Positions 7,085 through 8,062 of a stretch of 8,062 nucleotides of DNA are shown piece by piece (the stretch's first letter is position 1; every line of letters begins with the position of its first letter). The notes under the pieces are model-generated. The model was not told where the DNA came from and did not search any database. It saw only the letters and a program-made list of their open reading frames with translations. A program made the translations under genes and the position numbers. The stretch is from assembly GCA_031271275.1 (NCBI GenBank), contig JAISWA010000202.1, positions 1 to 8,062 on the forward strand, written 5' to 3'. The DNA comes from Clostridiales bacterium. Lineage in GTDB: Bacteria > Bacillota > Clostridia > Lachnospirales > WQUN01.

Positions 7085-7113
7085 TGGACGTATGCAATGT
7101 TTGCGTATATTAT
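7085..7113 (+). promoter_or_regulatory. Predicted sigma-A promoter of the pfoR-like gene
   Basis: A -35 TGGACG (7085-7090, four of six) and a -10 TATTAT (7108-7113, five of six) are separated by exactly 17 bases. A start near 7120 would give a leader of about 44 bases. The -10 overlaps the -10 of the opposite-strand promoter. Confidence 0.5.
7091..7107. promoter_or_regulatory. Imperfect palindrome, candidate operator
   Basis: TATGCAATGTTTGCGTA has two seven-base arms around a TGT centre; six of seven positions are complementary (one T/G mismatch). It fills exactly the -35/-10 spacer of the predicted pfoR-like promoter and lies just downstream of the opposite -10, where a bound protein could block both. 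It is short and AT-rich around the ends, so chance is a real alternative. Confidence 0.3.
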
Positions 7114-7136
7114 ACACAGGCTGTCCGGGAAGGCAA
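7109..7136 (-). promoter_or_regulatory. Predicted sigma-A promoter of the asp23–fakA–recG operon
   Basis: Read on the minus strand, a -35 TTGCCT (bases 7131-7136, four of six matches to TTGACA) and a perfect -10 TATAAT (7109-7114) are separated by 16 bases. Transcription would begin near 7102, giving a leader of about 45 bases before the TTG at 7056. The assignment rests on pattern only. Confidence 0.6.
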
Positions 7137-7154
7137 GAAAATTGCGGCGGCACG

Positions 7155-7159
7155 GGAGG
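7155..7159 (+). promoter_or_regulatory. Ribosome binding site of the pfoR-like gene
   Basis: GGAGG is four bases before the ATG at 7164. The spacing is a little short, but no other start in this frame near the gene beginning fits better. Confidence 0.7.
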
Positions 7160-7163
7160 CTGT

Positions 7164-8062
7164 ATGAAGGTAAAAGCGTTTTTGGAAAGAAAAAATATTG
7201 AGATAAGTTTGCGCCGTTACGGCGTGGAAGCGATGGGGGCGATGGCGTTGGGGCTGTTCGCCTCGCTGATTATCGGGTTGATTTTAGAAGAAATCGGCAA
7301 ACACACCGGCGTTTTATTTTTACAGGAAATGGGCGTAAACGCGAAAGGCGCCATAGGCTACGCCATAGGCGTGGCGGTGGCACACGGCTTAAAAGCGCCG
7401 CCGTTGGTGCTGTTCGCTTCCGCCGCGACGGGTTTCGCGGGCAACAAGCTCGGCGGGCCCGCCGGGGCGTTTATCGCGGCGGTGATAGGGGCGGAGTTCG
7501 GGAAAATCGTTTCGAAGGAAACCAAGATAGACATTATCGTCACGCCGGTTGTCACGATTTTTACCGGAATGGGCGTCGGGATGTTGGTCGGCCCCGCCAT
7601 AAACGGGTTTATGAAGGCGACGGGCAGCTTGATTATGTGGGCGACGGAGCTTATGCCGGTGCCGATGGGCGTGCTTGTTTCCGTCGTGATGGGAATGGTG
7701 CTGACCGCGCCCATATCGAGCGCGGCGTTGGCGATTATGCTCGACCTGAACGGAATCGCGGCGGGCGCGGCTTGCGCCGGGTGCTGCGCCAATATGGTGG
7801 GCTTCGCCGTTTCCAGTTACCGGGAAAACAAAGTCAACGGGCTGCTTTCGCAAGGGTTGGGGACTTCCATGCTGCAAGTCCCCAACATTGTAAAGAACCC
7901 GCGCATATGGATACCCCCGATTGTGGCGAGCGCCGTCGTGGGACCGATATCCTCGGCGGTTTTTAAAATGGAAAACATCCCGTCCGGCGCGGGCATGGGA
8001 ACCTCGGGACTGGTGGGGCAGTTCGGTATGCTTACGGCAACGGGATATTCGCCCGCGGCGTT
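7164..8062 (+). CDS. PfoR-family membrane protein (PTS EIIC_2-like), 3' end outside window
   Basis: The frame is open from ATG 7164 to the window edge, 299 complete codons, without a stop. The protein is strongly hydrophobic, with several membrane segments (about 25-42, 63-75, 98-111, 125-147, 166-192, 195-215 and 248-264). Recognisable family blocks are KIDIIVTPVVTI (121-132), TAPISSAALAIML (181-193), the small-residue, Cys-rich GAACAGCCANMVGF (201-214), GTSMLQVPNIVKNPRIWIPP (233-252) and GMGTSGLVGQFG (277-288). This is COG3641/PF13303, annotated as PTS sugar transporter subunit IIC or, after Clostridium perfringens, as toxin regulator PfoR. No EIIA or EIIB partner and no phosphorylation site is visible, and the proposed control of perfringolysin by PfoR was not upheld by later genetic work, so substrate and role remain open. 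Full-length members have about 340-360 residues, so roughly 50 are missing. Confidence 0.85.
   Translation, partial: MKVKAFLERKNIEISLRRYGVEAMGAMALGLFASLIIGLILEEIGKHTGVLFLQEMGVNAKGAIGYAIGVAVAHGLKAPPLVLFASAATGFAGNKLGGPAGAFIAAVIGAEFGKIVSKETKIDIIVTPVVTIFTGMGVGMLVGPAINGFMKATGSLIMWATELMPVPMGVLVSVVMGMVLTAPISSAALAIMLDLNGIAAGAACAGCCANMVGFAVSSYRENKVNGLLSQGLGTSMLQVPNIVKNPRIWIPPIVASAVVGPISSAVFKMENIPSGAGMGTSGLVGQFGMLTATGYSPAA

Noticed and set aside
6457..7167. 236-residue plus-strand open frame running across the FakA-like start, asp23 and the promoter gap
   Set aside because: It is antisense to two well-recognised genes, its translation is low-complexity and Arg/His/Val-rich with no family features, and it crosses the divergent promoter region.
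7389..7877. 162-residue and 144-residue minus-strand frames opposite the pfoR-like gene
   Set aside because: Their compositions (His/Arg-rich, and Pro/Ala/Thr/Ile-rich) are typical antisense images of a Gly/Ala/Val-rich membrane protein.
7164..8062. Toxin regulator or complete sugar PTS function for the pfoR-like gene
   Set aside because: The name is historical. No toxin gene, EIIA or EIIB partner is visible, so only the family assignment is supported.

Overview
The window reads as an ordinary chromosomal stretch from a bacterium of the phylum Bacillota (Firmicutes). The main reason is the minus-strand block Asp23/Gls24 protein – FakA/YloV-type DAK2 kinase – RecG, which matches the conserved yloU–yloV–(sda)–recG neighbourhood of that phylum. 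Purine-rich Shine-Dalgarno sites, TTG starts and GC-rich third codon positions fit. I cannot tell Clostridia from Negativicutes, and no rRNA, tRNA, CRISPR array or complete insertion sequence is visible.

Layout: (1) Bases 1-502, plus strand, hold the C-terminal part of an Rpn/PD-(D/E)XK nuclease-family putative transposase, cut by the window edge and carrying a tandem 12-bp repeat. (2) Bases 566-2928, plus strand, hold a compact three-gene cluster: a hotdog-fold acyl-CoA thioesterase, a cytidylate-kinase-like protein and an MFS exporter; the last two overlap by one base. (3) Bases 2925-7056, minus strand, hold asp23 – fakA-like – recG, transcribed from right to left. recG overlaps the fakA stop by one base, and its own stop overlaps the MFS stop by four bases in convergent orientation. 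(4) From base 7164 to the end, plus strand, lies a partial PfoR-family (PTS EIIC_2-like, COG3641-type) membrane protein, divergent from the asp23 operon.

The best regulatory candidate is the 7066-7163 gap. Each strand offers a plausible sigma-A promoter there, and their -10 boxes fall on the same seven bases, with an imperfect palindrome filling the spacer of the rightward one. That arrangement would let the pfoR-like gene and the asp23–fakA–recG operon compete for RNA polymerase.

A loose lipid theme runs through the window. The thioesterase could release free fatty acids, and FakA-type kinases phosphorylate fatty acids carried by FakB (not in the window). Asp23-family proteins act at the envelope in some species. 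The link is inference only. I see no convincing evidence of a new biological system; the most useful observations are the overlapping divergent promoters, a start-site correction for asp23, and the gene-end overlap.
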